Origin: SAR324 cluster bacterium
GTDB lineage: Bacteria > SAR324 > XYD2-FULL-50-16
Assembly: GCA_002401295.1 (NCBI GenBank)
Contig: NVSR01000180.1
Span: 1 to 5,132, forward strand
Direction: 5' to 3'
Length of the DNA: 5,132 nt
Shown here: one piece after another, positions 5,038-5,132 of the stretch
Layout of the letters: every line of letters begins with the position of its first letter
Position numbering within the stretch: position 1 is the stretch's first letter
Made by a program: the position numbers and the translations under genes
The notes under the pieces: model-generated
What the model saw: the letters and a program-made list of their open reading frames with translations, nothing else
Told to the model about the DNA's origin: nothing
Database searches by the model: none

Positions 5038-5064
5038 GTTTAAGGAACATAATGTCCCTTAAAC
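5038..5064. repeat. 27-base near-perfect palindrome with core AAGGGACAT
   Basis: GTTTAAGGAACAT (5038-5050) and ATGTCCCTTAAAC (5052-5064) are complementary at 12 of 13 positions around a single A. With almost no loop it looks as much like a protein-binding operator as a hairpin. It overlaps the -10 of a candidate plus-strand promoter (TTGCTT at 5024-5029, 18-base spacer, CATAAT at 5048-5053). Confidence 0.6.
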
Positions 5065-5132
5065 ATCAAAATGGAAGGAATAAAGATTTAGTGAATAGAA
5101 TGAAACTTACATGAAGGATATTAATTATTATT

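Larger units (their letters stand above)
4823..5132. other. Gene-free region with GGACA-containing palindromes
   Basis: I find no convincing coding region on either strand here. Three imperfect palindromes are listed separately (4857-4896, 4958-4987 and 5038-5064). Apart from these it is AT-rich sequence with two TATAAT-like hexamers on the minus strand (complements of 4850-4855 and 4922-4927), neither with an acceptable -35 at normal spacing. It could be the leader between an off-window integrase or transposase gene and the cassettes. Confidence 0.6.

Noticed and set aside
5071..5091. Short plus-strand frame ATGGAAGGAATAAAG ending in TAG.
   Set aside because: It is six codons long and has no ribosome binding site of its own. 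It is more likely chance in AT-rich sequence.
5111..5132. ATG at 5111 on the plus strand opening a frame (MKDINYY) that runs off the right edge, possibly an integrase start.
   Set aside because: Only seven codons are visible, there is no ribosome binding site before it, and the residues do not match integrase starts I know.

Overview
The window is AT-rich DNA in which every gene I can support lies on the minus strand. The genes are separated by roughly 70-base imperfect palindromes with the layout of integron attC recombination sites: an RYYYAAC-like box (R''), an interrupted stem with unpaired bases, and a GTTRRRY-like box (R'). On the minus strand each site lies just downstream of a stop codon. 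I read the window as part of a chromosomal or sedentary integron cassette array in a Gram-negative, low-GC bacterium, perhaps a marine gammaproteobacterium or a member of the Campylobacterota. The species cannot be fixed from this sequence. No integrase gene is inside the window.

Reading along the minus strand, from high to low coordinates: bases 4823-5132 carry no convincing gene but hold three imperfect palindromes that share a GGACA core, with a related fourth hairpin at about 4832-4843. A recombination point resembling attI or a short attC lies at 4816-4853. Cassette E (about 4287-4821) encodes an unknown soluble protein and ends in a 71-base attC. Cassette D (about 3253-4286) carries two unknown membrane-protein genes. 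An isolated R'' box between them suggests two cassettes fused when an attC was lost, and D ends in a 44-base attC that lacks the usual apical stem. Cassette C (about 2347-3252) encodes an HNH-type nuclease candidate and ends in a 71-base attC with a perfect 10-bp stem. Cassette B (about 223-2346) is long and bicistronic. It encodes a 516-residue protein with a peptidoglycan-binding-like segment and a hydrophobic glycine-rich C-terminal region, overlapping by one base with a small three-helix membrane protein, and it ends in a 70-base attC. Cassette A (1-222, cut by the window edge) starts a small exported protein from a GTG codon.

The most notable unit is cassette B, which looks like a secreted membrane-targeting toxin, plausibly a type VI effector, and its cognate immunity protein. 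It sits in a cassette with its own candidate promoter. Together with the HNH cassette it suggests an array stocked with functions for conflict with competitors or phages. Cassettes C, D and E have short leaders with ribosome binding sites and no obvious promoters, so they probably depend on read-through from upstream.
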